Shown here: positions 46,644-55,374 of the stretch, one piece after another
Layout: each line of letters begins with the position of its first letter
Numbering within the stretch: position 1 is the stretch's first letter
NCBI GenBank assembly: GCA_030650525.1
Contig: JAUSDQ010000208.1
Coordinates: forward strand, 1-55,374
DNA length: 55,374 nucleotides
From: Sulfuricaulis sp.
GTDB taxonomy: Bacteria > Pseudomonadota > Gammaproteobacteria > Acidiferrobacterales > Sulfurifustaceae
Direction: 5' to 3'
The notes under the pieces: generated by a model
The model's database searches: none
Told to the model about the DNA's origin: nothing
Seen by the model: the letters and a program-made list of their open reading frames with translations, nothing else
Translations under genes and position numbers: made by a program

Positions 46644-47819
46644 ATGAACGAGCCAGTCATCATCGACGCCATCCGCACGTCCTACGGCCGCCGCAAGGGT
46701 GCGCTGCGGAACACCCGCCCCGACGACCTGCTAGCCACCACGCTCGACCAGCTGGTGCAGCGCAGCGGCGTGGCCGCAAAAAGCGTGGACGACGTCATCG
46801 CGGGTTGCGTCAGCCAGGCCGGAGAGCAGGCCGCAAACATCGGCCGCATCTCGGCGCTGCTAAGCGGCCTGCCGTTGTCCGTGCCGGGCGTGGCGCTGAA
46901 TCGCATGTGCGGCTCCAGCCAGCAGGCCATGCACTTCGCGGCGCAGGCCGTCGCGGCCGGCGACGCCAACTACGTGATCGCCTGCGGCGCGGAGAGCATG
47001 ACGCGGGTGCCGATGTTCCTGGACGTCACGCTCGGCCAGCACGCATTCCGCGGCTTCCAGGACCTCAACCCGAAGCTGATGGAGAAGCACCAGCTGGTGC
47101 ACCAGGTGGAAAGCGCGGAACTGATCGCAAAGAAATGGGGCATTTCGCGCGAAGCCTGCGACGCCTATGCGCGCGAGAGCCATACGCGGGCCGCCCGCGC
47201 GGCCGCAGCCGGCCAGCACAAGGAGATCGTCGGCACGGCCGCGATCGATTCCGACGGCATCGCCTTCACGCTGCAGCGCGACGAAGGCATCCGCGAGAAC
47301 CTGGATGTCGCAAAGATGGCCTCGTTGGCGCCGGTGTTTCGCGCGCCCGGCGAAGGCGTGGTGACGGCTGCCAATTCGAGCCAGCTGTCGGACGGCGCAT
47401 CGGCGCTGCTGGTTGCGGATGCCGCCGTCGCCCGCTCGGACGGCCTCAAGGCCCGCGCGCGCTTTCGCGCCCGGGTGGTCTGCGGCTCCGACCCGGTGCT
47501 GCAGCTCACCGGCGTGATCCCTGCGACGCGCAAGGCGCTGGAGAAATCGGGACTGCAGCTCGCCGACATCCACTGGATCGAGATCAACGAGGCATTCGCC
47601 AGCGTGGTGCTGGCCTGGTCGCGCGAATTTGGCGCCGATATGGAGCGGGTCAATCCCTGGGGCGGCGCAATCGCCCACGGCCATCCTCTCGGTGCTTCTG
47701 GTACCGGCCTGATGGCCAAGATGCTCACAGGATTGGAGGCCACTGGCGGCACAATCGGCCTGCAGCTGATGTGCATCGGCCACGGCATGGCCACGGCCAC
47801 TATCGTGGAGCGCGTGTGA
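46644..47819 (+). CDS. acetyl-CoA acyltransferase (thiolase)
   Basis: A 391-residue thiolase. Cys89 in NRMCGSSQQ is the nucleophile; [21 protein letters not shown] and CIGHGM complete the active site. It is the paralogue of the cluster 1 thiolase. It would release acetyl- or propionyl-CoA from the beta-keto intermediate. It ends 11 bp before the convergent SnoaL-like gene. No dedicated 3-hydroxyacyl-CoA dehydrogenase accompanies it in cluster 3. Confidence 0.93.
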   Translation: MNEPVIIDAIRTSYGRRKGALRNTRPDDLLATTLDQLVQRSGVAAKSVDDVIAGCVSQAGEQAANIGRISALLSGLPLSVPGVALNRMCGSSQQAMHFAAQAVAAGDANYVIACGAESMTRVPMFLDVTLGQHAFRGFQDLNPKLMEKHQLVHQVESAELIAKKWGISREACDAYARESHTRAARAAAAGQHKEIVGTAAIDSDGIAFTLQRDEGIRENLDVAKMASLAPVFRAPGEGVVTAANSSQLSDGASALLVADAAVARSDGLKARARFRARVVCGSDPVLQLTGVIPATRKALEKSGLQLADIHWIEINEAFASVVLAWSREFGADMERVNPWGGAIAHGHPLGASGTGLMAKMLTGLEATGGTIGLQLMCIGHGMATATIVERV

Positions 47820-47830
47820 AGGCGCCTTGC

Positions 47831-48220
47831 TTACCTTGCCTGCTTGGGCAGCGCCGTCGCCGCCCAGGCCGCCAGTACCCACGCGCCGTTCTCGCGCACC
47901 CACGTGCTGGTGAATGCAGCCTGCGTGCGGAAGGGTCTGTCGTCGACCTCCGCCGTCACCTGAACGCTGCCCTGCATCACGGCGCAGTCGGTCCAGGCAT
48001 GGAATTGCGCCACTTCTCTTTCCATCCGGATGTACTTGACCCGGCCGCTGCGCAGCGCCTCCATGTACTGCGCTTTGCTCTCGACCGCGCCAGTGGAGTG
48101 GCAATAGCTCAGCGCGTCAGCCAACACGCTGTCCAGCGCGGCGAAATCACCTTCGATCATCGCCTTGTACCTGGCGTCGTCGCGGGCCACTACGAGCTGT
48201 TCGACAGACTGGATAGTCAT
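47831..48220 (-). CDS. SnoaL-like / nuclear transport factor 2 family protein
   Basis: A 129-residue protein of the NTF2-like fold (DUF4440 style): it opens with an acidic helix region (ARDDARYKAMIEGDFAAL), followed by LADALSYCHSTG and a strand-rich C-terminus ending near WVRENGAWVLAAW. Such proteins are lyases, isomerases or ligand binders; the exact role is not known. It is the only leftward gene among those following 37262 and sits back to back with the DctQM gene. Confidence 0.82.
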   Translation of the reverse strand: MTIQSVEQLVVARDDARYKAMIEGDFAALDSVLADALSYCHSTGAVESKAQYMEALRSGRVKYIRMEREVAQFHAWTDCAVMQGSVQVTAEVDDRPFRTQAAFTSTWVRENGAWVLAAWAATALPKQAR

Positions 48221-48272
48221 CTGGGGTCCTTCGGCTCGGTTGAATTGAATTCTATTTCAATGAGGATACAAC

Positions 48273-50144
48273 ATGAACGTTGAACACGCTCTGCCCCCAC
48301 AATCCGCGGACGCGGCCACCCGCAACTCCGTCACTGAGATCGTAACTGATAGCGTGGTGAAGGTGATCGAGGTGGTGTGTGCTGCCGTGCTGGTGGTGGA
48401 GATCTGCCTGCTGTTTGCCGGCGTGATCTGCCGCTACGTCCTGCACTACCCGCTGGTCTGGTCGGACGAACTGGCGTCCATCCTATTCATCTGGCTGACC
48501 ATGCTCGGGGCTGTGCTGGCGCTGCACAAGGGCGCGCACCTGCGGCTGACGGCCTTCGTCACCCGCATGCCACGATGGTCGCCGCTGCTGGCCACCATGA
48601 CGTCGCTGCTCGTCGTGGTCTTCCTGGCGGCGCTGATGCATCCGGTCTGGGAGCACGTGCAGTCCGAGTCCATCCTCACCACTCCGGCGATGGGCATCCA
48701 GAACACCTGGCGTGTCTCCTCGCTGGCGGTAGGCCTGGGCCTGATGCTGCTGCTGGCCGCGCTGGACCTCGCCAGCCGGATCACATCCCGTGACTTCCTG
48801 ATCTCTGTCGTGGTCGTTGCTACTGTCACCGGCGTCCTGTGGATGGCCGGCCCGTCGCTGCGCGCCGTCGGCAACTACAACCTCATCCTGTTCTTCCTCG
48901 TCCTGGTCGGCCTGTGCGTGGCCGGCGGCATGCCGATCGCCTTCGCCTTCGGCATCTGCACCGTCGCCTATCTGGCCTTCGTCACCGACGCGCCAATGAC
49001 CATCGTGATCAGCCGGATCGACGAGGGCATGTCGCACATCATCCTGCTGGCGGTTCCGCTGTTCGTGGTCCTGGGCCTGCTGCTACAGATCACCGGAATC
49101 GCCAAGGCCATGATCGAGTTTCTCGCTTCCATGCTGGGCCACGTTAAGGGCGGCCTGTCGTACGTGCTGCTGGCCGGCATTTATGTCGTATCCGGCATCT
49201 CGGGCTCCAAAGCTGCCGACATCGCCGCCATCGCGCCGGCACTCTTCCCGGAGATGCAGAAGCGCGGCTACAACAGCGGCGAGATGGGCGCCCTGCTCTC
49301 GGCGTCAGCAGCCATGTCCGAAACCATCCCGCCCAGCCTAGTGCTGATCACCATCGGCTCGGTCGTCGGCGTCTCGATCTCCGCGCTGTTCACCGGCGGC
49401 GTGATCCCGGCCCTGGTGCTGGCGATCGCGCTGTCCGTAGTGGTCTATTTCAAGTCCAAGGGCACAGCGCCCGCCGTGTCCGAGAAGATGAGCAAGAAGG
49501 CGATCTTCAAGCTTTTCCTGATCGCGCTGCCCGCCCTGTCGCTGCCGCTGGTGATCCGCGGCGCGGTGGTCGAGGGCGTGGCCACTGCCACCGAGGTCGC
49601 CACCGTCGGCATCGTCTACTCGATCATCATCGGCATCTTCATCTACCGCAGTTTCGATCCGCGGCGCATCTACCCGATGCTGGTGGACACGGCGACACTG
49701 TCGGGCGCCATCCTGCTGATCATGGGCATGGCCACCGCCATGGGCTGGGGCCTGAGCCAGTCGGGCTTCTCGCGCCAGCTGGTCGCGGCCATGGCCGGCA
49801 TGCCCGGCGGCGCCTACGGCTTCCTGGCCGTGAGCATCGTCGCCTTCATCGTGCTGGGCTCGCTGCTGGAAGGCATCCCGGCTATCGTGCTATTCGGGCC
49901 CCTGCTGTTCCCGGCCGCGCGGGCCCTGGGCATCCACGACGTCCACTACTCGATGGTCGTCGTCCTGGCAATGGGCATCGGCCTGTTCGCGCCGCCGTTC
50001 GGCGTCGGCTTCTTCGGGGCCTGCGCGATCGGGAAGATCGACCCCGACGAGGCAACCAGCTACATCTGGCCCTACATGGCGGCACTGCTGGCCGGCTTGG
50101 TGCTGGTCGCCGCCTTCCCCTGGCTGTCGATCGGCTTCCTGTAA
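48273..50144 (+). CDS. fused TRAP transporter permease DctQM
   Basis: A 623-residue membrane protein joining the small (DctQ, about residues 1-170, four hydrophobic segments with WSDELASILFIWLTMLG) and large (DctM, from about 190 to the end) permease subunits in one chain. The M part has IPFGICT-like ADGMPIAFAFGIC and GISGSKAADIAAIAPALFPEM, the typical DctM core. It would import the acid captured by the three DctP proteins using a sodium gradient. GAGGAT precedes the ATG, and GAATTGAATTC lies 20 bp upstream of it. Confidence 0.92.
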   Translation: MNVEHALPPQSADAATRNSVTEIVTDSVVKVIEVVCAAVLVVEICLLFAGVICRYVLHYPLVWSDELASILFIWLTMLGAVLALHKGAHLRLTAFVTRMPRWSPLLATMTSLLVVVFLAALMHPVWEHVQSESILTTPAMGIQNTWRVSSLAVGLGLMLLLAALDLASRITSRDFLISVVVVATVTGVLWMAGPSLRAVGNYNLILFFLVLVGLCVAGGMPIAFAFGICTVAYLAFVTDAPMTIVISRIDEGMSHIILLAVPLFVVLGLLLQITGIAKAMIEFLASMLGHVKGGLSYVLLAGIYVVSGISGSKAADIAAIAPALFPEMQKRGYNSGEMGALLSASAAMSETIPPSLVLITIGSVVGVSISALFTGGVIPALVLAIALSVVVYFKSKGTAPAVSEKMSKKAIFKLFLIALPALSLPLVIRGAVVEGVATATEVATVGIVYSIIIGIFIYRSFDPRRIYPMLVDTATLSGAILLIMGMATAMGWGLSQSGFSRQLVAAMAGMPGGAYGFLAVSIVAFIVLGSLLEGIPAIVLFGPLLFPAARALGIHDVHYSMVVVLAMGIGLFAPPFGVGFFGACAIGKIDPDEATSYIWPYMAALLAGLVLVAAFPWLSIGFL

Positions 50145-50171
50145 CCCACCGCCTCCCACACTAGGACCATC

Positions 50172-51719
50172 ATGGCCATCACCCAGCTTTTCTCCCGCGG
50201 CGCCTCGCTTTACCCGGATCGGATGTGCCTGCAGGACGCGAACGGAAGCCGCACTTACGCCCAGGTGCGCGAGCACGTGACCCGTTTCGCCGGCCGCCTG
50301 AACGCCAGCGACCAGCCCACCGGCGAGAAGTGCGCGGTTTACTCGCCCAATGCCTCCATCGCCATGGAATGCCTGATCGGCATCCAGTGGGCCGGCGCGG
50401 TCTACGTGCCGCTCAATCCCAAGAACCACGCGCAGGAGAACATCACCATTCTGGACAACTGCGACGTCGGCACGCTGTTCTTCCACAGCAGCCTGGCCGA
50501 CCAGGTGGAGCTGCTGCGCGCCGGCTGCCCCAAGTTGACGCGCTTCATCTCCATCGACCAGCCGGTACCGGACGCCGAGTTCCTGGACTCCTGGATCGGC
50601 AACGCCGCCCCGCGCCCCACGCCTTTCCCGTACGAGCCCAACGACGTGGTCGCCATCTATTCGACCGGCGGCACGACGGGGTCGCCCAAGGGCGTGATGC
50701 TGACCAGCGTCAACTGGGACATCACCGCGGCGAACTTCCACGCCCACACCCCGGTGAAGAAGCCCCCGGTGTTCCTGGCCGTGTCGCCGATCACCCATGC
50801 ATCCGGCACCTTCGCCTTCATGGTGATGGCGCTGGGCGGCAAGACCGTGATCCTGCCCGGCTTCGACGCCGAGGCCATCCTCACGGCCATCGAGCGCGAG
50901 AAGGTCACCCATGTGTACCTGCCGCCGACCGCCATCTACATGCTGCTGGAACATCCGGGCGTGCGCGGGCGCGACTACTCGTCGCTGGAATACTTCATCT
51001 ACACGTCGGCGCCGATGTCGGTGACCAAGCTGCACGAGTGCCTGGAGATCTTCGGCCCGGTGATGATCCAGTTCTGGGGCCAGACCGAGGCGCCGAGCTT
51101 TTGCACCTGCCTCTCGCGCGAGGACCACCTGAATCTCACACCCAAGCGCGAGCAGCGGCTCCTGAGCTGCGGCCAGCCCATGCTGCTGACGCCGGTGGCG
51201 GCGATGGACGACGACGGCAAGCTGTTGCCGGCCGGCGAGAAGGGCGAGCTGGTGGTCAACGGCCCGCTGGTGATGGCCGGCTACTACAAGAATCCCGCGG
51301 CGACGGCCGGTGTCTCCGGCCAAGGCTGGCACCACACCGGCGACATCGGCTACGTCGACGAGGACGGCTACGTCTTCATCGTCGACCGCAAGAAGGAAAT
51401 GATCATCACCGGCGGCTACAACGTCTACCCGCGCGAGGTGGAACGTGTGCTGCTGGCCCACCCCGCGATCCAGGAGTGCGCGGTGGTCGGAACCCCGCAC
51501 GAGAAGTGGGGCGAAGCGGTGACCGGCGTGATCGAGCTCAAGGCCGGCAGCGCGCTGGGCGCCGAAGAACTGATGGCGTTCTGCAAGGCACAACTGGGCA
51601 GCATCAAGGCGCCCAAGTCCATCGAGTTCTGGGCCGAGCTGCCCCGCACAGCCGTTGGCAAGGTCGACAAGAAACTGATCCGGCAGAGCTTTTGGCAAGG
51701 CATGGAACGTGCCATCTGA
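50172..51719 (+). CDS. AMP-dependent acyl-CoA synthetase
   Basis: A 515-residue ANL ligase. The P-loop reads YSTGGTTGSPKGVM near residue 160-172, the hinge DRKKEMIITGGYNVYPREVE near 405-425, and the catalytic lysine is in PRTAVGKVDKK near 495. TAGGA precedes the ATG, 27 bp after the permease. It is the second CoA ligase of cluster 3, from a different subgroup than the CaiC-like one, and more similar in motifs to the cluster 1 ligase at 16534. Confidence 0.92.
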   Translation: MAITQLFSRGASLYPDRMCLQDANGSRTYAQVREHVTRFAGRLNASDQPTGEKCAVYSPNASIAMECLIGIQWAGAVYVPLNPKNHAQENITILDNCDVGTLFFHSSLADQVELLRAGCPKLTRFISIDQPVPDAEFLDSWIGNAAPRPTPFPYEPNDVVAIYSTGGTTGSPKGVMLTSVNWDITAANFHAHTPVKKPPVFLAVSPITHASGTFAFMVMALGGKTVILPGFDAEAILTAIEREKVTHVYLPPTAIYMLLEHPGVRGRDYSSLEYFIYTSAPMSVTKLHECLEIFGPVMIQFWGQTEAPSFCTCLSREDHLNLTPKREQRLLSCGQPMLLTPVAAMDDDGKLLPAGEKGELVVNGPLVMAGYYKNPAATAGVSGQGWHHTGDIGYVDEDGYVFIVDRKKEMIITGGYNVYPREVERVLLAHPAIQECAVVGTPHEKWGEAVTGVIELKAGSALGAEELMAFCKAQLGSIKAPKSIEFWAELPRTAVGKVDKKLIRQSFWQGMERAI

Positions 51720-51760
51720 ACCCGCGCTCCCCAATTTTTAACCTGTAACGAAAGTCAAAT

Positions 51761-53011
51761 ATGGATGTCTATGTCATCGGAACCGCCTGCACGGCGTTCG
51801 GAAAATTTCCCAACAAGAGCTTCAAGCAACTGACCCGCGAGGTCTACACCGAGCTGCTGGAGGACGCCGGCATGGACGATGGCGACCGGATCCAGACCTC
51901 TTGGTTCGCCAACGTCAAGATGGAAATGTTCAAGCAGCCCAACATCCGCGGCCAGGTCTGTTTCTCGGAGCTCGTCGCCGAAGGGCTATTCCCCGAGTAC
52001 GCGCCGATGATCAACGTCGAGGGCGCCTGCGCTACCGGCTCGCTCGCCTTCCACGGCGCCTGCAAGGACATCTTGTCCGGCGAGGCCGAGCTGTCGCTGG
52101 CGATCGGCGTGGAAAAGACCTTCATTCCCGATGACCCGGAGCGCCAGTACCAGCTGTTCACCGGTGGCCTGGACCAGATGAACCCCGAGGTCTGGCAGGA
52201 GTACTACCGCAAGGCCGGCGAGAAGATGAACCGGCCGTGGACGCTGAACGTGGCCGGCGGCACGCTCAACATGGACACCTACGCGATCCAGGCCGCCTAC
52301 CACATGAGGAAGTACGGCAGCACGCAGAAGCAGTTCGCCATCGCCGCTTCCAAGACGCACCACAACGGCAGCCTGAACCCGCTGGCGCAATACCAGTTCG
52401 AGGTCAGCGTGGAGAAGGCCATGACGGACCGCGAGATCAGCTTCCCGCTCACCCGCTCGATGTGCGCACCCATCGGCGACGGCGCGGCCGCGGCCCTCGT
52501 GTGTTCGAAGAAGCTTTTCGACACCCTGCCCGCCGCGGTGCGCGAGCGCGCCGTCAAGGTGCGCGCCAGGGGCCTGGCCAACGGCAAGTACCGCGACATC
52601 GACGAGCCGGGCGTGAGCCACATCGCCGCCAAGCGCGCCTATGCGGCGGGCGGCCTGACGCCCGCGGACATCGACCTGGCCGAAGTGCACGACGCCACGA
52701 CCTTCGGCGAGATCTACCAGCCCGAAATGCTCGGTTTCTGCGACTTCGGCGGCGGCGGCAAGCTGCACGAATCGGGCGCCACCGCCATCGGCGGACGGAT
52801 TCCGATCAACACCTCGGGCGGCCTGATTTCCAAGGGCCACCCGGTCGGCGCCACCGGCCTGTCGATGATCCATGAGATCACCAAGCAGCTGCGCGGCGAG
52901 GCGGGCGCGCGTCAGGTCAAGAATGCCGACATCGGACTCGCCGAAAACGGCGGCGGCACGATGGGCTTCGACGACGCGATCTGCGCCATCACAATCCTTC
53001 AGCGCGCCTGA
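51761..53011 (+). CDS. thiolase family protein, SCP-x/SCP2-type
   Basis: A 416-residue thiolase-fold protein of the lipid-transfer (SCP-x) group. The nucleophilic Cys90 is in VEGACATGS, EVHDATTFGEI takes the place of the usual NEAF motif, and NTSGGLISKGHPVGATG is typical. Members of the group cleave branched or side-chain beta-ketoacyl-CoA in sterol and bile acid breakdown. Its presence beside a classical thiolase suggests two different cleavage steps. No strong Shine-Dalgarno is visible. Confidence 0.91.
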   Translation: MDVYVIGTACTAFGKFPNKSFKQLTREVYTELLEDAGMDDGDRIQTSWFANVKMEMFKQPNIRGQVCFSELVAEGLFPEYAPMINVEGACATGSLAFHGACKDILSGEAELSLAIGVEKTFIPDDPERQYQLFTGGLDQMNPEVWQEYYRKAGEKMNRPWTLNVAGGTLNMDTYAIQAAYHMRKYGSTQKQFAIAASKTHHNGSLNPLAQYQFEVSVEKAMTDREISFPLTRSMCAPIGDGAAAALVCSKKLFDTLPAAVRERAVKVRARGLANGKYRDIDEPGVSHIAAKRAYAAGGLTPADIDLAEVHDATTFGEIYQPEMLGFCDFGGGGKLHESGATAIGGRIPINTSGGLISKGHPVGATGLSMIHEITKQLRGEAGARQVKNADIGLAENGGGTMGFDDAICAITILQRA

Positions 53012-53086
53012 CCGCACCGCCACCGGAAAAATGCGCACACGGTTTCATTTCCCCAGCCCTTCCCCCACCCATAGGAGACTTTCATC

Positions 53087-54109
53087 ATGAACAAGACAAT
53101 TTCCCGCAGGACACTGATCACCGGCTCCCTGCAAGCCGGCGCGGCGATGGCCGCGTTCGGCATTCCCCGCTTCGGCAACGCGGCGGAATTCAACTACAAA
53201 TTCGGCAGCTCGATGGCCGCCAACCATCCCTCGACGCTACGCAACGAGGAAGCCTTCAAGAAGATCCGTGAGGAGTCGGGCGGCCGGGTCGACATCCAAT
53301 CCTTCCCCGGCGGCGCGCTGGGCAGCGACATCGACATGGTCTCGCAGGTGCGCTCGGGCGCGATGCACTTCATGTACCTGCCGCAGGGCCACCTCTCCAG
53401 CATGGACCCGCGCGGCGCGCTGCACAGTGTCCCATTCGCCTTCAAGGATTACAACGACGTGTGGACCGCAATGGACGGCGACCTGGGCGCCTACCTGCGC
53501 ACCATCTACACCAAGGTCGGCCTGCATGCCTTCGAGAAGGCCAGCGACCACGGCTTCATGCACATGACGACGCGCTCCAAGCCCATCGTCACGCCCGACG
53601 ACTTCAAGGGCCTGAAGGTGCGTGCCTCGGTCGTCCCGCTGTACGTGTCGCTGTTCCGCGCCCTGGGCGCCTCGCCCGCGGCCATCCCGTTCCCGGAGCT
53701 GTATGTGGCGCTGCAGACCCGCATCGTCGACGCCCAGACCAATCCGCTGCAGTTGCTGGAGATCGCCAAGCTGTACGAGGTGCAGAGCTTCTGTTCGCTG
53801 ACCGGCCATACCTGGGAAGGCTATTTCAACTGCGCCAACGGCAAGGTGTGGGCGGCCCTGCCGGCCAACCTGCAGGCAATCGTCTCGAAGAACATCAACG
53901 CCGCGACGCTCAACACCCGCGACGACCTGGCGAAGTTCAACACCACGGTGGAGGCCAACCTGACCGCCAAGGGCATGAAGTTCAACCGCCCCGATCGCGA
54001 GCCCTTCCGCCTCGCGTTGCAGAAGGCAGGCTTCTACAAGGAGTGGAAGGAAAAGTTCGGTGCCGAGGCCTGGGGCGTGGTCGAGAAATACTCCGGCGGC
54101 CTGGCCTGA
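53087..54109 (+). CDS. TRAP transporter substrate-binding protein DctP 3
   Basis: A 340-residue TRAP binding protein. The N-terminal SRRTLITGSL is a twin-arginine motif, with cleavage likely after GNA near residue 28. The binding arginine lies in FKGLKVRASVVP; the usual VDGQEN is altered to VDAQTN, which may reflect a different ligand. TAGGAG precedes the ATG. Related most closely to DctP 2. It is followed by PhyH 4 after 17 bp, so the DctP-PhyH order is reversed relative to the first two pairs. Confidence 0.92.
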   Translation: MNKTISRRTLITGSLQAGAAMAAFGIPRFGNAAEFNYKFGSSMAANHPSTLRNEEAFKKIREESGGRVDIQSFPGGALGSDIDMVSQVRSGAMHFMYLPQGHLSSMDPRGALHSVPFAFKDYNDVWTAMDGDLGAYLRTIYTKVGLHAFEKASDHGFMHMTTRSKPIVTPDDFKGLKVRASVVPLYVSLFRALGASPAAIPFPELYVALQTRIVDAQTNPLQLLEIAKLYEVQSFCSLTGHTWEGYFNCANGKVWAALPANLQAIVSKNINAATLNTRDDLAKFNTTVEANLTAKGMKFNRPDREPFRLALQKAGFYKEWKEKFGAEAWGVVEKYSGGLA

Positions 54110-54126
54110 GCGCAAGGGGCATTGCG

Positions 54127-54936
54127 ATGCAACTGAACGCCGAGCAACTAAAGTCGTTCCAGGACGACGGCTACATCTTCTTTCCGGACTGCTTCGACCC
54201 GCAGGAGATGGCCCTACTGCAGGCCGAGGCGACGCGCGTGCTGGCCGAGCCGCGCGAGGAAATCCGCCGCGAGAAGTCGGGCGTGCCCCGCACGGCTTTC
54301 GCTGCGCACCGCTACAGCGAGATCTTCAACATCTTGGCGCATGACCCGCGCCTGGTCGAACCGCTGGAGCAGATCTTCGGCGAGCCGGTGTACATGCACC
54401 AGTTCAAGATCAACGCCATGACCGCCTTCACTGGCGAGACCTGGCAGTGGCACCAGGACTTCCCTTCCTGGAACCGCTTTGACGGCATGCCTGAGCCGAG
54501 GGCCATGAACATCGCGCTGTTCCTCGACGAAGTGAAACCCATCAATGGCGCGCTGATGCTGATCCCGAAGAGCCATCGCCACGGGGCACTGCCGGACGCC
54601 TATGACGACATGACGACGTCGCACCCAGGCTGGTACCTCACACCCCAGGTCGTGTCAGAAATGGCGGAACAGGGCGGGATCATCGCGCCGACCGGCATGC
54701 CCGGCTGCATGCTTATGTTTCACGCCAACCTGGCACACGGATCTCCCCCTAATATGACGCCCTATCCGCGACGCATCGTCTACCTTACGCTGTCGGCGGT
54801 GTCAAACCACCTGCGCGGCAAGCAGCTGCGGCCGGAATTCATCGCTCACACCGACTTCACGCCGATGAAGGCCGGCCGGTCCGGCTCCCTGGTTGCCACC
54901 GCGGCAGCTGCACAACGGGCGCCGAAGCCTTCCTGA
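54127..54936 (+). CDS. phytanoyl-CoA dioxygenase family protein (PhyH 4)
   Basis: A 269-residue Fe(II)/2-oxoglutarate dioxygenase. His109 and Asp111 are in WQWHQD, the third ligand is probably His204 in LAHGSP, and an Arg of YPRRI near 215 would bind 2-oxoglutarate. RFDGMPEPRAMN places it with PhyH 2 and 3. I start at the ATG at 54127 with AAGGGG upstream; the frame is open much further upstream only because it overlaps DctP 3. It is the last gene of cluster 3. Confidence 0.91.
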   Translation: MQLNAEQLKSFQDDGYIFFPDCFDPQEMALLQAEATRVLAEPREEIRREKSGVPRTAFAAHRYSEIFNILAHDPRLVEPLEQIFGEPVYMHQFKINAMTAFTGETWQWHQDFPSWNRFDGMPEPRAMNIALFLDEVKPINGALMLIPKSHRHGALPDAYDDMTTSHPGWYLTPQVVSEMAEQGGIIAPTGMPGCMLMFHANLAHGSPPNMTPYPRRIVYLTLSAVSNHLRGKQLRPEFIAHTDFTPMKAGRSGSLVATAAAAQRAPKPS

Positions 54937-55374
54937 TGGACAACGACGCCATGCACACAGCATCAGGAACAAATTTTTTCCAGGACCGCGGCTTTGAGCT
55001 AAGACTGTCAAGCCGCTCACGGTGCCAATGGCCGGGCCGCCATGGTCCGCCGCAAAAAAGAGGCGCAAGCTTCCCCGCTACACAAACGACGGCTATGAGG
55101 TGAAACTGAACCTTGTCAACCAATGTCCGGTATCTGCAAGGCATCTCGTCGAACGACTGCAATGGGAAGCACCGATGAATGACCCTTGATGGACGAGTCC
55201 GGCAGGTCCAGCAGCCAACGCCACTGTCCGCTTCCGCGCCCATTCCAGATAGTCGAGTATCGAAATTACTTGTTGAAGACCGGTCATTCAAGGATGCTGG
55301 CATTGGTTCAGAATACGGTCACGATTTCTAAGGCCCAACCTCTCCCATGGGCCAGCAATTGGCAATCAGCGGAC
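54937..55374. other. region without a recognised gene
   Basis: About 440 bp after PhyH 4, less GC-rich and without an open frame of convincing composition on either strand. Short frames (for example on the minus strand at 54857-55303) show no motif I recognise. It may be an intergenic region, a worn-out gene remnant or the start of a neighbouring locus. Confidence 0.5.

Noticed and set aside
46571-48283. 570-codon plus-strand open frame over the thiolase and SnoaL-like genes
   Set aside because: Shifted frame of the thiolase; Arg/Gly-rich and without family features.
49890-51734. 614-codon minus-strand open frame opposite the permease end and the ligase
   Set aside because: Antisense shadow of two genes with clear motifs.

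Overview
The window looks like a catabolic gene region from a betaproteobacterium, most likely Burkholderiales. This is inferred from the Liv-type ABC importers, the paired acyl-CoA dehydrogenases, the Tat-exported TRAP binding proteins and the gene style; no rRNA or other taxonomic marker is present. Nearly every gene serves uptake, CoA activation or beta-oxidation of carboxylic acids. Three separate clusters lie side by side and rise visibly in GC content from left to right, so the window appears to be an assembly of blocks of different origin.

Cluster 1 (about 0.7-24.4 kb). A large MalT/LAL-type LuxR regulator (5167-7878) sits in the middle. Around it are two single genes, an acyl-CoA dehydrogenase and an acyl-CoA synthetase, that face away from each other, a lone Liv-type binding protein, a rightward operon (SDR dehydrogenase, thiolase, LivGFHM, acyl-CoA kinase-like phosphotransferase, alpha-methylacyl-CoA racemase) and a leftward operon (FadB-like multifunctional enzyme, ACAD11-like dehydrogenase, crotonase, two nitronate-monooxygenase-like flavoproteins, an MDR oxidoreductase and an acyl-CoA synthetase). 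The palindrome WTCGTC-N6-GACGAW occurs five times, upstream of all these units including the regulator, and is probably its operator.

A stretch at 24.4-25.29 kb is a graveyard of broken mobile DNA. Pieces of two IS5-family transposases, a type I restriction HsdR subunit and an IS3-family OrfA/OrfB are stitched together, separating cluster 1 from cluster 2.

Cluster 2 (25.3-35.6 kb) is a leftward nine-gene operon: two acyl-CoA dehydrogenases, a crotonase, a Tat-type Liv binding protein, LivHMGF and a cyclohexanecarboxylate-CoA-ligase-like enzyme. A divergent TetR regulator and a FadR-like palindrome lie at its head.

Cluster 3 (36.1-54.9 kb) is the most unusual part. A LysR regulator diverges from a rightward array holding four phytanoyl-CoA-dioxygenase-family (Fe(II)/2-oxoglutarate) enzymes and three TRAP-type DctP binding proteins, mostly as neighbouring PhyH/DctP pairs. 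The same array has one fused DctQM permease, two CoA ligases, a phosphotransferase plus ACAD11-like dehydrogenase pair, a crotonase, two thiolases and one antisense-oriented SnoaL-like gene. A plausible reading (inference) is: TRAP uptake of several related acids, CoA activation, dioxygenase hydroxylation, removal of the hydroxyl by a phosphorylation-elimination step as in the levulinate/ACAD10-11 route, then beta-oxidation. A promoter-like element upstream of the first ligase is repeated at the same distance (141 bp) upstream of the second dioxygenase.
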